A DNA stretch of 64,000 nucleotides from Mytilus edulis (Eukaryota > Mollusca > Bivalvia > Mytilida > Mytilidae), in NCBI RefSeq assembly GCF_963676685.1, contig NC_092348.1:26015386-26079385 (forward strand), read 5' to 3'. The translations under genes were made by a program, and so were the position numbers. How positions within the stretch are numbered: the stretch's first letter is position 1; every line of letters begins with the position of its first letter. The notes below the pieces were generated by a model, which was given only the letters and a program-made list of their open reading frames with translations, was not told the DNA's origin and searched no databases. This document shows, one piece after another, positions 62,788 to 64,000 of the stretch.

Positions 62788-63972
62788 ATGGTAGATTTAA
62801 TTTCATTATCTATGTAAGTATAAACACGATGAATTAAAACTATATTTTACATCAAACATTTGTACACATTCGAAATGAGATAAGAATTCTTCATTCGAGT
62901 ATTAAGCTACAATATACAAATATGAAAAGAATGATATGGTGAAAATACCCAATATGTAGCCTCAACCAAATTAAAACTAATTAAATCAGGAAGTTGTTTT
63001 CTGTTAAGTCCATTTGAATCATTGTATTAACTGTTTTTCCTTTAAATCACTCCACAAATGAATCTTATATTATATACAAAATAAGGCAAATGATGAAGAT
63101 AGTTATATTTGGCTAATTCTCTTCTCTGAGGCCAATTAAACGAGAACCTTAATATTATATACAGTAATAATGAAGAACATCACTGTATAATATACCCATA
63201 CCTATGATACATGTTCAATGTGAGCATTCTTTTAATTTTACATTTAAAAAAGCGATAAAACAATATTGACTACGGGCAAATGTAACCCAAAGATGAAATA
63301 TCAAAATAATAGCAGTCAGGTGTACTCCAGACTTACAGTTTCTATAAGTCAATTCAAATACAAAACGTGTTGCACCATCACAACCATACAAGACAAAAAC
63401 AAAATACCTTTGCAGGTAAACTATGCCCGACGGAATGACAAGCTTAAAATTAATAACCAAATTTCAAGACATCAAATTAACAAAGGCTCCTGACTTAGGA
63501 CAAGCGCAAAAATGCGGCGGGGTTAAACATATTTATGAGATCGAAACCCTCCTCTTTACATTTAGCTAATGTAAAATGAACAAACACACAGCAATACGCA
63601 CAGTGAAACTTAGTTTAAAAGAAGCCCGATACCTATTGTCAGAATATGTAACACTAGAAACTAGGCAAAATGACAATAATACATAAAAGAAGGGCGAAAG
63701 ATATAAATTAACAAGGGACTAGTATCAGTAACTGACATGCCAATGCCAGACCTCAATTGAACTAAGTGATAGATAATGTCTTCATCATATGAAAACCAAG
63801 CACACATCATTATACTCTATGTATTGAAACATTTGTTTTCAGGACACTTCCTGTAGTTGTATTTTTAAAGATAATTTTCTGGGTATCTATTTGTTGTAGA
63901 TTTTCAGACAGATACATGAATTTATGTGGTAATCAAGGATTGAATCCGACCACACTTGATCAACACACAGTG
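62788..63972 (+). CDS. Unrecognised small single-pass membrane protein, copy 2, partial
   Basis: Exons seen: 62787-62813 (ATG at 62788) and 63843-63972; the tail exon is beyond the window. Exon 1 is 27 bp as in copy 1 and has the same acceptor (TTATTTCAGAATGG) and phase. Residues in the same positions as copy 1: Asp3, Pro12, Lys18 within the hydrophobic segment 9-29, Phe21-Trp22, Ile25-Cys26, Ser30, Arg32-Tyr33, and the exon end QHTV (copy 1 QQTV). Exon 2 is seven codons longer. No family is recognised, and the N-terminus has the same open question as copy 1. Confidence 0.6.
63470..63600 (-). repeat. Family 2 tail repeat, minus fragment, in intron 1 of copy 2
   Basis: GGCTCCTGACTTAGGACAAG, GCGCAAAAATGCGGCGGGG and TTAAACATATTTATGAGATC are the reverse of 24391-24806. 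The words GGGCGAAAGATATAAATTA near 63690 recall the repeat at 3120-3310. Confidence 0.6.
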
Positions 63973-64000
63973 GTAAGTGTACAGTTTATCGATATCAATT

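Overview
This window is eukaryotic, AT-rich, intron-rich and dense with repeats. The gene content (an exocyst subunit, an ER membrane-insertion factor, a small LDLa membrane protein) is animal. The dispersed repeats look to me like those common in marine bivalves, most probably a mussel (Mytilus or a relative). The species call rests on memory of repeat style, not on a search. No bacterial operons, CRISPR arrays or rRNA/tRNA genes are visible.

Layout. (1) 1-25149, plus strand: the 3' part of EXOC2 (Sec5). I could join 17 exons with consistent phases, plus a likely 25-base exon end at the left edge, giving about 564-572 C-terminal residues. Its introns hold SINEs, TIR elements, a reverse-transcriptase (RT) relic with its 3' tail, a nested transposon cluster at 12989-14625, an array of decoy 3' splice sites at 15776-17107 and a 38-copy 30-bp minisatellite at 17896-19045. 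(2) 25.9-29.1 kb: intergenic; a 35-bp minisatellite interrupted by a decayed hAT transposon. (3) 29187-33133 (5' exons unresolved, perhaps to about 36 kb), minus strand: a small type I membrane protein with an LDL-receptor class A domain. (4) 34-39.5 kb: intergenic, with a long near-perfect inverted repeat at 38377-38818. (5) 39551-45306, plus strand: complete TMEM208, six exons, 157 residues. (6) 45.3-57.6 kb: intergenic, with several paired TIR elements, a short coiled-coil ORF and a hairpin repeat. (7) 57669-59140 and 62788-63972, plus strand: two tandem copies of an unrecognised small single-pass membrane protein; the second runs off the window.

The protein genes do not form a functional unit. 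EXOC2 acts in exocytic vesicle tethering, TMEM208 in ER insertion of membrane proteins, and the LDLa protein and tandem pair appear to be membrane proteins of unknown role. The least familiar items are the tandem small membrane proteins (a lysine at the same transmembrane position in both), the decoy splice-acceptor array in EXOC2, and the link between an RT ORF and the tail repeats scattered over the whole window.
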